64,000 nt of DNA, from assembly GCA_910587425.1 (NCBI GenBank), contig CAJUKU010000002.1:1-64000 (forward strand), given 5' to 3'. A program made the position numbers and the translations under genes. Below are positions 50,173 through 58,734 of this stretch, in pieces. The notes beneath the pieces were generated by a model. That model was not told the origin of the DNA. It saw only the letters and a list, made by a program, of their open reading frames with translations, and searched no databases. Positions within the stretch are counted from its first letter, which is position 1. Each line of letters starts with the position of its first letter. Origin of the DNA: an uncultured Muribaculaceae bacterium (GTDB lineage: Bacteria; Bacteroidota; Bacteroidia; Bacteroidales; Muribaculaceae).

Positions 50173-50217
50173 GGAGGTAGGCTGCGCTACGCTCACGCCA
50201 TACCTCCGCCCCTACAA
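50173..50217 (+). repeat. REP-like element C5
   Basis: GGAGGTA/TACCTCC palindrome and GCCCCTACAAA tail, with two core changes from C2 and C3. The preceding ACAGGTTGAC is shared with C2. Confidence 0.85.
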
Positions 50218-50336
50218 ACTGCGCCTCGTGCCTGCCGTGAGGGATTGGATGAGGCGTAGATTGTTTGGAAATGAGGGGGCGGAGGCAGGCGGGAAGATTT
50301 CAGAGGCTTAAGTTATCGGACTTATCAAAATATTAG

Positions 50337-50344
50337 TACTTTTG
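50337..50344 (+). promoter_or_regulatory. -7 box of the GH110 gene
   Basis: TACTTTTG, with TTA 21 nt upstream in the -33 position. Transcription would begin about 60 nt before ATG 50408, which argues against the upstream in-frame TTG at 50342. Confidence 0.5.
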
Positions 50345-50407
50345 CAGAGGATGGCGGGCTATAGGCTCCGGCTTCCGCATCTTTTAACCCTACAGAATCC
50401 AAGAATC

Positions 50408-52195
50408 ATGAAAAAACAGAAGGTGCTGTGCTCGTTGTTAGGACTCCTGTTATCCTCGTTTGTCTGGGCTCAGGAAACGAGAGTGTATGATGTGGCAGAT
50501 TTCGGCATGAAAGCCAACAGCTCAAAAAACATGTCGGTGCTCTGGCAGAAAATGCTGAACAAGATCAATGCCGAACGTAAAGAGGGCGACAGCATCGTAA
50601 TCCGTTTTCATAAAGGCACCTATAATTTCCATGAGAAAGGAGCTGCGGTAAGGGAATACTACATTTCAAACCATGATCAGGACAACCCGAAGAAGGTCGG
50701 CATGGCGTTGGAAGGGATGAAGCGGCTGACACTTGACGGCAGTGGCGCTTCGTTTGTGTTCCATGGAAGAATGCTGCCGATCTCTCTTATACAGTCTGAA
50801 AACTGCGTACTGAAGAATTTCAGCATTGATTTCACGAACCCGCATATAGCACAAGTGCAGATAATCAGCAATGATCCACAACAAGGTATTACCTTCAAAC
50901 CGGCACCTTGGGTAAAATACCGCATTTCCCGCGACAGTGTGTTTGAGGCATACGGTGACGGATGGACGGTAAGACACAGCTGGGGAATACCCTTCGAAAA
51001 AGACACCCGCCGGATTGTCTACAATGCCGGCGACCGCGGATGTAATACAAAGGGAGCTTTCATGACGGCTGACGGATATGTGTCGGCTCCCAACTGGAAA
51101 GACGAGAAGCTCGTTCCGGGAACGATCTTTGTGATGCGCGGATGGGGGCGTCCCACCCCGGGCATTTTCCTCTCACAGGATGTCAACACCACCCTTGAGA
51201 ACATAAAGGTGCATTATGCCGAGGGGATGGGTCTGTTAGCGCAGGTCTGTGAGAATATAACGCTCGATAAGTTCCAGGTATGCCTGAAAGGAGACGATGA
51301 TCCACGCTATTTCACGACCCAGGCAGACGCGACCCATTTCTCCGGATGCAAGGGTAAGATCATATCGCGCAACGGCTTGTACGAGGGGATGATGGATGAT
51401 GCCATAAATGTGCACGGCACATATCTGAAAGTTGTGAGTCGTGCGGATGACCACACTTTAGTGGGACGATACATGCACGACCAGTCCTGGGGATTCGAGT
51501 GGGGATTTGCCGGTGACGAGGTGCAGTTCATCAGCTCAGCCACTATGGAACTGACCGGCACAAAGAACAGGATCACTTCAATCACCCCTTATGACAAAAA
51601 ACGTACGGAAGGCGCCCGCGAGTTTCTGATATGTTTCGAGAATCCGGTTGATCCGGAGATTGACGAGACCGGGGACTTCGGCATTGAAAACCTCACATGG
51701 TCGCCAGAAGTGATGTTCACTGGCAATCTTATCCGTAACAACCGTGCCCGCGGCGCCCTGTTCAGCACGCCACGCCAGACTATTGTAGAAAACAACACAT
51801 TTGACCACACATCAGGCACTGCCATCCTGCTCTGCGGCGATTGCAACGGATGGTTCGAGACAGGAGCATGCCGCAATGTGATGATACGCAACAACCGCTT
51901 CATCAATGCGTTGACCAGCATGTATCAGTTTACCAATGCCGTAATATCCATCTATCCTGAAATCCCCGAACTTGATAAACAGCAGAAGTATTTCCACGGT
52001 GGAGAAGAGGAGAGCATAGTGATAGAGAACAATATCTTCGAAACATTTGATGCTCCGATCCTATATGCGAAATCAGTGGATGGTCTCGTATTCCGGAACA
52101 ATACGATAATTACCAATACTGAGTATCAGCCCTTCCATTTCAACAGAAACCGCTTCCTGTTTGAGAGAGTCACACGCGTGTCGATCGACGAATGA
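50408..52195 (+). CDS. GH110 alpha-1,3-galactosidase
   Basis: The 595-aa exported enzyme removes alpha-1,3-linked galactose, as in blood-group B or linear alpha-Gal epitopes. A signal peptide (VLCSLLGLLLSSFVWA) precedes YDVADFGMKANSSKN and a right-handed parallel beta-helix. Stretches I associate with the family are REYYISNHDQDNPKKVG, LDGSGASFVFHGRMLP, ADATHFSGCKGKI and MMDDAINVHGTYLKV. Later coils (NNRARGALFSTPR, ENNTFDHTSGTAILL) are typical of the helix. The subfamily, branched-only or broad, cannot be told. Its stop codon directly abuts that of the convergent EamA gene. Confidence 0.88.
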   Translation: MKKQKVLCSLLGLLLSSFVWAQETRVYDVADFGMKANSSKNMSVLWQKMLNKINAERKEGDSIVIRFHKGTYNFHEKGAAVREYYISNHDQDNPKKVGMALEGMKRLTLDGSGASFVFHGRMLPISLIQSENCVLKNFSIDFTNPHIAQVQIISNDPQQGITFKPAPWVKYRISRDSVFEAYGDGWTVRHSWGIPFEKDTRRIVYNAGDRGCNTKGAFMTADGYVSAPNWKDEKLVPGTIFVMRGWGRPTPGIFLSQDVNTTLENIKVHYAEGMGLLAQVCENITLDKFQVCLKGDDDPRYFTTQADATHFSGCKGKIISRNGLYEGMMDDAINVHGTYLKVVSRADDHTLVGRYMHDQSWGFEWGFAGDEVQFISSATMELTGTKNRITSITPYDKKRTEGAREFLICFENPVDPEIDETGDFGIENLTWSPEVMFTGNLIRNNRARGALFSTPRQTIVENNTFDHTSGTAILLCGDCNGWFETGACRNVMIRNNRFINALTSMYQFTNAVISIYPEIPELDKQQKYFHGGEEESIVIENNIFETFDAPILYAKSVDGLVFRNNTIITNTEYQPFHFNRNRFLFERVTRVSIDE

Positions 52196-53128
52196 TCAGT
52201 GGCGGCGACGCCGTAAGGAGGGGAACATGCGGCGGATCGAGGCGACGCGTGAGGCTACGGTGGGGGCGGCAATAACCATTGATACAGCACCAATGATCAT
52301 GAGAAGCCCGATGATGATACGCGGAGTGAGCTGTTCGCCGAATACAGCGGCACCGATTATAACAGCCGTGACAGGTTCGAGCGCGCCGAGTATCGCCGTC
52401 GGTGTCGATCCGATCTTGTTAATAGCAGCCGTGGTGCAGCCAAATGAGATCGCCGTCGGGAAAACAGCCAGTCCTACGAGGCAGAGCCAGAGCCACGGCG
52501 CGGAAGCGGGTGGGGTGGCGACTGTACCGGCACACCAGAGACGGACGGCGAAGAGCGACACACCGAACAGCAGGACGTAGAACGTGACGGCAAGTGTCGC
52601 CACCCGGCTGACGGCAGACTTGTTGATCCACACGATATACAACGCATAGGTCAGAGCCGACCCGAGTGAGAGAAGTGTACCTACGGCGCTAAGCGTCTCG
52701 CCGTCGCCATGATACAATAACCCGATACCCGCCATGGCAGCGGCTATGCATGCTATAGTGACTTTGTTGACCCGCTCACGGTAGAATGCTGCCATGATCA
52801 CCGCCACCATGATAGGATAGAGGAACAGTATGGTTGAGGCTATCCCGGCATCCATGTAGTTATAGGCTAGGAATAGCGTGAGCGAGGAGAGCGCCACGAG
52901 CATTCCGAGTCCGATGAGTATCAGCGCCTGCTGCCTGGTGATGCGGAAACTGCGCCCGCGCAGCAGAATCATCGCCGCGAGCACCGGCAGAGCGAAGAGA
53001 TAACGGAAGAACAGTACACCGTCGGCGGTCATCCCCGCCTCATATAGCGGGAGCGCAAAGAGCGGATTGAGTCCGTAGGACGCCGCCCCGAGCGCTCCAA
53101 GCATATAGCCCTGGAGCTTACCACTCAT
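52196..53128 (-). CDS. EamA-family (DMT) transporter
   Basis: The 310-aa inner-membrane protein has about ten membrane segments in two EamA repeats. The first is GYMLGALGAASYGLNPLFALPLY onward and the second starts near LLSLGSALTYALYIVWINKSAV. The conserved ALEPVTAVIIGAAVFGE motif is in the second repeat. The substrate is unknown; relatives export amino acids or other small molecules. The C-terminus is basic (SLRRRRH). It starts 3 nt after ddl ends and is probably co-transcribed with it. Confidence 0.9.
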   Translation of the reverse strand: MSGKLQGYMLGALGAASYGLNPLFALPLYEAGMTADGVLFFRYLFALPVLAAMILLRGRSFRITRQQALILIGLGMLVALSSLTLFLAYNYMDAGIASTILFLYPIMVAVIMAAFYRERVNKVTIACIAAAMAGIGLLYHGDGETLSAVGTLLSLGSALTYALYIVWINKSAVSRVATLAVTFYVLLFGVSLFAVRLWCAGTVATPPASAPWLWLCLVGLAVFPTAISFGCTTAAINKIGSTPTAILGALEPVTAVIIGAAVFGEQLTPRIIIGLLMIIGAVSMVIAAPTVASRVASIRRMFPSLRRRRH

Positions 53129-53131
53129 GGC

Positions 53132-54331
53132 TCAGCGGCTACCCTTCACACCTTTGGCACCCTTGATGCCACCCTTCACTCCCCCGCTGAGGCTGAAGAT
53201 ATTCGCATCGTAGGTGACAGTCTTGCGGTCGCGCTCACGCTGACGCTTCAACGCCAGCTTCACAAGCCGATCCATGAGTTCGGGGAAACTGATTCCTGTA
53301 GCTTCCCAGAGGTAGAACGAGAGCGAACCGGGGATTGTGTTGATCTCATTGACATATATGTTGCCGTTATCGGCATCCATGATTATATCCACACGGCTCA
53401 CACCCTGGCAGGAAAGCACACGGAACGTCTCGCCGGCAAGAAAGCGGATACGGTCGCTCACCTCGGCGGGAAGATCTGCCGGGATGCGCTTCTGTGAAGC
53501 CTGCATACCCTGCGCACCCTTTGTGCCACCCATATATTTATCCTCGTATGAGAGAATCTCACCGCTCTTGATAGGCTCCTCGCAGACGGAAGTGAGGTAA
53601 TCGTCGCAGTCGCCGAGCACGGAGCAATTGATCTCCTTGAGATTGTCGACCATGTGCTCAACGATTATACGCGCCGAGTAGCCACATGCTTCGGTGATGC
53701 ACTGGCGCAGACGGTCGCGGTCGGCAGCGCGCCCGATCCCCACACTTGATCCGAGGTTAGCGGGCTTCACGATCACCGGATAACCGAGGGTATACTCTAT
53801 GCGGTCGATCAGCTCATCCGGCTTGTCGAACCACTGCTTGTCGGTGAACCACACGAAATCAACCACCGGGATGTCACAACAGCGGAGTATCATCTTCATG
53901 GTGATCTTGTCCATGCCGTTAGCCGAGGCAAGCACATCGCATCCGGCGTATGGTATGCCGATGAAGTCGAGCACACCCTCAAAAGTGCCGTCCTCGCCGT
54001 TGGCTCCGTGCATGACAGGTATCACTACATCGAGGTGAGCCGCTACAGGCGAACCGAACATCGGACGCTTACGCAGGTAGAGATTGTAGTCGCCATAGAC
54101 CGGCTGCATGTACACCTCACGGCAGCTCTCGAGCATAGCCGCCGGATTGCGGTAGTTTGCCACGTCGAGCAGAGCGTCGCCGGTGTACCAACGTCCCTCT
54201 TTGGATATATATATTGGCGTGACGTCATATTTCGTGCGGTCGATGGCATGCATTGCCTGGGATGCCGAAATCACTGAAATCTCATGCTCGGTGGAGCGTC
54301 CGCCGAAAAAAACACCAATGTTAGTCTTCAT
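53132..54331 (-). CDS. ddl: D-alanine--D-alanine ligase
   Basis: The 399-aa ATP-grasp enzyme makes the D-Ala-D-Ala dipeptide. Conserved parts are VFFGGRSTEHEISVISA, PVMHGANGEDGTFEG, YPVIVKPANLGSSVGIG and NEINTIPGSLSFYLWE. At 399 aa it is longer than the usual 310-360, with a basic Gly/Lys-rich tail (GGVKGGIKGAKGVKGSR) of unknown role. The product is the substrate of a MurF-type ligase, and such a ligase is encoded 45 nt upstream in the same direction. Confidence 0.95.
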   Translation of the reverse strand: MKTNIGVFFGGRSTEHEISVISASQAMHAIDRTKYDVTPIYISKEGRWYTGDALLDVANYRNPAAMLESCREVYMQPVYGDYNLYLRKRPMFGSPVAAHLDVVIPVMHGANGEDGTFEGVLDFIGIPYAGCDVLASANGMDKITMKMILRCCDIPVVDFVWFTDKQWFDKPDELIDRIEYTLGYPVIVKPANLGSSVGIGRAADRDRLRQCITEACGYSARIIVEHMVDNLKEINCSVLGDCDDYLTSVCEEPIKSGEILSYEDKYMGGTKGAQGMQASQKRIPADLPAEVSDRIRFLAGETFRVLSCQGVSRVDIIMDADNGNIYVNEINTIPGSLSFYLWEATGISFPELMDRLVKLALKRQRERDRKTVTYDANIFSLSGGVKGGIKGAKGVKGSR

Positions 54332-54376
54332 ATCTTATAGTAAGTAACTATTGAAAAATCTATTTTAATATACGTG

Positions 54377-55972
54377 TCACTTGAAAGTGTCGGGGAGATC
54401 GTTCTCATAGAGCACGGTGTCGCCCTGACGCACCATCGTCTGCAGCGTATGCTGAGCCTGGGCGAACGTATCGGCAAGGATTATGCCGGCATCAGCCATG
54501 TCGCCGTCGCTGAGTCCGGCAAGTATCGCGTCGCGGTTGTATTGCCCGACCACGATAGCAATATCAGCCGATGCAGCGATCTTGCGCCCGAACTCACGGT
54601 TAAGCTCCTCCTGCCGCGCCCCCAGTTCAATCATGCCAGGGGTTATGACGATACGCCGTCCGCCCTTCATGGCACCGAGCACATCGAGCGCCATCGCTGA
54701 ACCGGTGGGATTGGAATTGAAAGCATCGTCGATGATGGTCACTCCACCGGGAGTGCGCTTGATGCTCAGACGGTGCTCCACCTGACGGATATCGGCCACG
54801 GCAAAGCGAATCTTCTCAGGAGTCATGCCGTAATGCAGAGCCATGACCACAGCAGCCAGAAGGTTGGAGATGTTACATTCACCCACCAGGCGGGTGTGCA
54901 TGCGCATCTCAACGCCCGGTCCTACCACGGTGAAATCTGTTCCGTCGGCAGAATATACGATATCAACAGCTCGCCACAAGGCGCCGTCGACGGAGCTTAT
55001 GCCGTAATGCACAGCCTCGACATTCGACACCGGGCGCGATGCCGCGTAAGGGAAATCATTGTTGACCACAGCGAATCCATCAGCCGGAAGCGAGTCGACA
55101 AGCTCAAACTTGGTTCTCTGCACATTCTCTATGGTCTTGAACGACTCGAGATGCTGCTCACCGACAGCTGTTATAATAGCCGACTGCGGGTGCACAAGAT
55201 CGCAGATCTCCTTGATATCACCGATCTGCTTGGCACCCATCTCTACGATGAATATCTCATCATAGGGGCGCAGATGCTCGCGGATGGTGCGGATCACACC
55301 GAGCGTGGTGTTGAAACTGCCGGGAGTCATGGTCACGGAGAACTGTTCCGAGAGTATGCGGTGCAGATAATGCTTAGTGCTCGTCTTGCCGTAGCTGCCC
55401 GTGATGCCTATGATTTTCAGATCAGGCATCGAAGCGAGTATGCGCTCTGCATCGCGGCGGTAGCCGGCATTGATCGACCGTTCGACCGGTTGCAACAGCC
55501 ATACGGCAGCCATCAGCAGCACATGCGAGCCGCAGTAAAGACCGGTAAGAGCCACAGTAGCCGCGAAGAGACGCGTCAGAGCCGTCTCCCCTCCTCCAAG
55601 CACCAGAACTACAGCTGTCACAACAACCGCAAGCACTGCTGCAACGCAGTATATGCGACGTGCGCGGGGAGTCCAGACGAGAGGCTTTTTGTAGCGTGCA
55701 CGCATAAGCATAACGCAGCTGCCACCGGCAAAAGCCCCCATGAGCGCCATGCCCCAGCTCTGACCGCCGAACACGACCATCGACGCGAAGAACACACATA
55801 ACCCGACGAGACGGGGCACAGATGTGGTGTCGCCCGACGTCCGCAGCCAGCGCATATAGCGCTCCGTGCGGTAGGAGTTCTGCTGCATCATCATAAGGTC
55901 GCGCTTGAGCTCGGCGCATAAGTTGAGCGCCGCCAGCACCATGAGCAGGGTGTAGATAATCTGTATAATCAT
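54377..55972 (-). CDS. Membrane-anchored Mur ligase (MurF-like)
   Basis: The 531-aa protein fuses an N-terminal membrane region to a Mur ligase. About four or five hydrophobic segments lie in residues 1-165. The ligase part has the P-loop GITGSYGKTS (190-199), the central motif VEMGAKQIGDIKEI, AVGEQHLESF, GECNISNLLAAVV, and DDAFNSNPTGS of the MurF C-terminal domain. It most likely joins D-Ala-D-Ala to UDP-MurNAc-tripeptide. The usual MurF N-terminal uridine-binding domain is missing and replaced by the membrane part, so a different acceptor is possible. Confidence 0.82.
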   Translation of the reverse strand: MIIQIIYTLLMVLAALNLCAELKRDLMMMQQNSYRTERYMRWLRTSGDTTSVPRLVGLCVFFASMVVFGGQSWGMALMGAFAGGSCVMLMRARYKKPLVWTPRARRIYCVAAVLAVVVTAVVLVLGGGETALTRLFAATVALTGLYCGSHVLLMAAVWLLQPVERSINAGYRRDAERILASMPDLKIIGITGSYGKTSTKHYLHRILSEQFSVTMTPGSFNTTLGVIRTIREHLRPYDEIFIVEMGAKQIGDIKEICDLVHPQSAIITAVGEQHLESFKTIENVQRTKFELVDSLPADGFAVVNNDFPYAASRPVSNVEAVHYGISSVDGALWRAVDIVYSADGTDFTVVGPGVEMRMHTRLVGECNISNLLAAVVMALHYGMTPEKIRFAVADIRQVEHRLSIKRTPGGVTIIDDAFNSNPTGSAMALDVLGAMKGGRRIVITPGMIELGARQEELNREFGRKIAASADIAIVVGQYNRDAILAGLSDGDMADAGIILADTFAQAQHTLQTMVRQGDTVLYENDLPDTFK

Positions 55973-55977
55973 AACTG

Positions 55978-56742
55978 TCAGGAATTCAAAAAACTTTTAA
56001 TTACGGCAGCAAACTGCACCGGATTGTCGAGGAAACTGTAATGACCGCATCCCGGGAAACTTACGAGCCCCGAACCGGGAATGAGCCGCTCCATCTTTCG
56101 CGCGTCGGCTATGGGAGTCGCCGTATCATTCTCACCCCACACGAGCAGTGTAGGCGCTTTTATCGATGGCATGAAACGGCAAAGATCCTCATTGACCACC
56201 CGGCTCATTATGGCACGCATACGTGGCGATGCCGATGCGTAATCGGCGGAACCTCGGCGAGCGCGCATCCGCTCTATCCGCTCCTGCGCCTTGCGCTTGC
56301 CGAGCAAGAGTACAGCCAGACGTTTCGAGAGTTTGAATGAGTAGACCTTGACATAGTAGCCGAGCGAACGCCGCGGCTTAACACCGGCGGCATCTATAAG
56401 AATCACCTTATTGTAATCGCCGCGCGACGCCATGACGATCGACACACGACCGCCGAAGGAATGCCCGGCGAGCACAGGACGGTCAATCCCCTCGGAGGCG
56501 GCGAACCGCTCCACGAGTCGGGCGTAATCATCCACACCCCACACATCGGAAGGCTCGGCAGACTTGCCGAAACCGGGCATGTCGAGATTGTACACCTTGT
56601 GTCCGGCAGCCGTTGCGGCAGCCGCCACTGATGCGACGGTCGTGTGGTCGCACCCCCATCCGTGCATGAGAATGAGAGGGGTGCCCTCGCCGGTCACTTC
56701 ATAATTCAGGCTTACGCCATCGATCTCTACTGTGCGCTCCAT
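55978..56742 (-). CDS. Alpha/beta hydrolase
   Basis: The 254-aa protein has the complete alpha/beta-hydrolase layout: oxyanion motif LMHGWGCDHT, nucleophile elbow GHSFGGR with Ser, acid in VWGENDTATP, and His in FPGCGHYSF. It has no signal peptide. It lies 5 nt before the Mur ligase gene in the same direction, so it is likely co-transcribed. The substrate is unknown. MenH is an alternative label because the window carries men genes, but the location argues against it. Confidence 0.85.
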   Translation of the reverse strand: MERTVEIDGVSLNYEVTGEGTPLILMHGWGCDHTTVASVAAAATAAGHKVYNLDMPGFGKSAEPSDVWGVDDYARLVERFAASEGIDRPVLAGHSFGGRVSIVMASRGDYNKVILIDAAGVKPRRSLGYYVKVYSFKLSKRLAVLLLGKRKAQERIERMRARRGSADYASASPRMRAIMSRVVNEDLCRFMPSIKAPTLLVWGENDTATPIADARKMERLIPGSGLVSFPGCGHYSFLDNPVQFAAVIKSFLNS

Positions 56743-56775
56743 CTCGCTAAAAACAGGTGGTTACGTTTCAACCTG

Positions 56776-56783
56776 CAAATTTA
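56776..56783 (-). promoter_or_regulatory. -7 box of the hydrolase-Mur ligase-ddl-EamA operon
   Basis: Minus-strand TAAATTTG, 33 nt before the hydrolase ATG. The -33 element is not clear. Confidence 0.4.
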
Positions 56784-56885
56784 ACCATAATCCGCGACTT
56801 TAGCCGGCTTCCCGGGAAAAAGTTGTAACTTTACACACCGAAAGCACACTGATGAAACCGCACTGAAAGCGACAAACTTATCGAG

Positions 56886-58133
56886 ATGATTACAATAGTA
56901 CTTATAGCAGCCATCGCGGCGGCAACGGTCTTCGCCGCACTATATGCGCGGAGCATTGCGCGGCTCGGCACCGAGCGTGCCGCGACAGCGCGCCTTGAAG
57001 AGCGCCTGAAAGCCGCCGAGAGCACGGCGGAAGAACGGTTGCGCGCTGCGGAAGCCCGCATAGCCGACGAGGAGACCCGACGCAAGCGCGACGAAGACCG
57101 TTTCAGAGTGCTCGCCACGGAAATCATGAGCGGACAGGTGACGGCGTTCCGCACCCATGGCGAGCAGCGTATACATGAGATACTCGAGCCACTGAGAGAG
57201 AATCTCGACGCCTTCCGTCGCTCGGTCGACGAGTGCTACTCACGCGAGGCACGCGAGCGATATTCACTACAGGAGCGACTGCGCGAGCTTATCGAAAGCA
57301 ACAACACCGTGGGGCGCGAGGCACGGCAACTCACCTCAGCGCTGCGGGGCGACACCCGCCGGCAGGGACAGTGGGGCGAGATGGTGCTCGAGAACATACT
57401 CACCATGTCGGGACTCGAGAACGGCAGGGAGTTCGTCACACAGATGAACATAAGCGACACGGAGTGGCAGGGGCGGCTGCGCCCCGACGTGGTGGTGCGA
57501 TATCCCGACAGCCATTGCGTGGTGATCGACGCCAAGACATCGCTCACGGCATTCATGGAGTATGTCGACGCCACCGATGACACCGCGCGCCACGATGCCG
57601 GTGCAAGGCATGTGGAGAGCGTCAGGCGGCATATCGAGGAGCTTGCGTCGAAAAGCTATCAGGATCACCTCAACGGCATGAGCGCAGAGTTCGTGATGAT
57701 GTTCATACCGAACGAGGCGGCATACATGGCTGCCATGCAGCTCGACGCCTCGCTGTGGCAACGCGCCTACGACCGTCGCGTGATCATCGTGTCGCCCACA
57801 CACCTTGTGTCGGCGCTCAAGCTGATAAAGCACCTGTGGATCCATGACCGCCAGACGCGCAATGCCATCGAGATCGCCGAGGCGGCGGGCAGGATGTATG
57901 ATAAATTCTGTGGGTTTGTCGACGACATGAACCGCGTGGGGCGCTCGCTCTCGGCAGCATCAGCCGCCCATGAAAGCGCCATGAGCAAACTCACCACCGG
58001 GCGCGGCAACCTCGCATCACGCGCCGAACAGCTGCGGCAACTCGGTGCAAAAGCCACAAAAGCGCTCAACGGGGATCATACTCCGACAGACGATCCTGAA
58101 GATACTTCCTTGCATAGAATATCCGACTCTTGA
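56886..58133 (+). CDS. rmuC: DNA recombination protein RmuC
   Basis: The 415-aa protein has an N-terminal membrane helix (ITIVLIAAIAAATVFAALYA), a coiled coil (about 30-150) and the RmuC nuclease-fold domain. The latter includes RGDTRRQGQWGEMVLENIL, RPDVVVRYPDSHCVVIDAKTSL and EFVMMFIPNEAAYMAA. Family members limit recombination at inverted repeats; the biochemical activity is not settled. Its last 68 nt overlap the 3' end of the convergent sigma gene. Confidence 0.95.
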   Translation: MITIVLIAAIAAATVFAALYARSIARLGTERAATARLEERLKAAESTAEERLRAAEARIADEETRRKRDEDRFRVLATEIMSGQVTAFRTHGEQRIHEILEPLRENLDAFRRSVDECYSREARERYSLQERLRELIESNNTVGREARQLTSALRGDTRRQGQWGEMVLENILTMSGLENGREFVTQMNISDTEWQGRLRPDVVVRYPDSHCVVIDAKTSLTAFMEYVDATDDTARHDAGARHVESVRRHIEELASKSYQDHLNGMSAEFVMMFIPNEAAYMAAMQLDASLWQRAYDRRVIIVSPTHLVSALKLIKHLWIHDRQTRNAIEIAEAAGRMYDKFCGFVDDMNRVGRSLSAASAAHESAMSKLTTGRGNLASRAEQLRQLGAKATKALNGDHTPTDDPEDTSLHRISDS

Positions 58134-58575
58134 CTGTGCCGAGCGGCAGTGACATCCGTTCCGCGATCTCACCGTAATGGTAACCCGCCACATAAAGCGA
58201 GAACGGCACGCGGTAGGCGTCGGGGAATGAATTGATCGTGGCTGTTATCTCCTTCTCCGCCATAGTGTCCTCCGGGGTCAGCGCGGTATCGTTCTCGGGG
58301 GCGTTGAGAAGGTATTGGTCGTCGGAGGAATCTATGACTGTGGAACTGCGCACCATCCGCCGGTACTTGTTGATGAAGATATTGCGCATTATCGTGAAGA
58401 CCCACCCTTTGAAGTTTGATTCGGGAGCGAACTTATCCTCATTGTCGAGAGCCTTGAGTGTGGTATCCTGAAGCAGGTCGTTGGCATCCTCACGGTTGGA
58501 AGTGAGTGATATGGCGAAATTCAGCAGATTGGTCTGCAAGGAGAGCAGCTGCTGTTGGAAATCGATTCGGTTCAT
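58066..58575 (-). CDS. RNA polymerase sigma factor, ECF-type
   Basis: The 169-aa protein has region 2 (DANDLLQDTTLKALDNEDKFAPESNFKGWVFTIMRNIFINKYR) and region 4 (INSFPDAYRVPFSLYVAGYHYGEIAERMSLPLGTVKSRIFYARKYL). It differs from the other sigma factor at 22248 in both length and sequence. No anti-sigma factor is adjacent. Its C-terminal coding end lies antisense to the rmuC 3' end. Confidence 0.93.
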   Translation of the reverse strand: MNRIDFQQQLLSLQTNLLNFAISLTSNREDANDLLQDTTLKALDNEDKFAPESNFKGWVFTIMRNIFINKYRRMVRSSTVIDSSDDQYLLNAPENDTALTPEDTMAEKEITATINSFPDAYRVPFSLYVAGYHYGEIAERMSLPLGTVKSRIFYARKYLQDRLSEYDPR

Positions 58576-58734
58576 AGTATGCCGGTGTTTTAATAAAGGT
58601 TTTGGCGGTAGACTCCGCTACGTCGGACAGGCAGTGCCTCAGCATCCTGCCTGCACTTTTATAACCTTATAAACGGTGTCGCTGTTCCGGCATCAAAACC
58701 ATGTTTCACCAACATTAAACATACTTAGCACACC

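Larger units (their letters stand above)
50102..50407. other. Intergenic region before the GH110 gene
   Basis: The 306-nt gap contains REP-like C5, a GGGGGCGGAGGCAGGC stretch at about 50275 that may be a relic of another header, and the GH110 promoter box. No gene is supported. Confidence 0.55.

Noticed and set aside
55978..56742. MenH assignment for the alpha/beta hydrolase
   Set aside because: The catalytic triad fits many hydrolases. It is co-directional with Mur ligase and ddl genes, not with men genes, and I see no MenH-specific feature.
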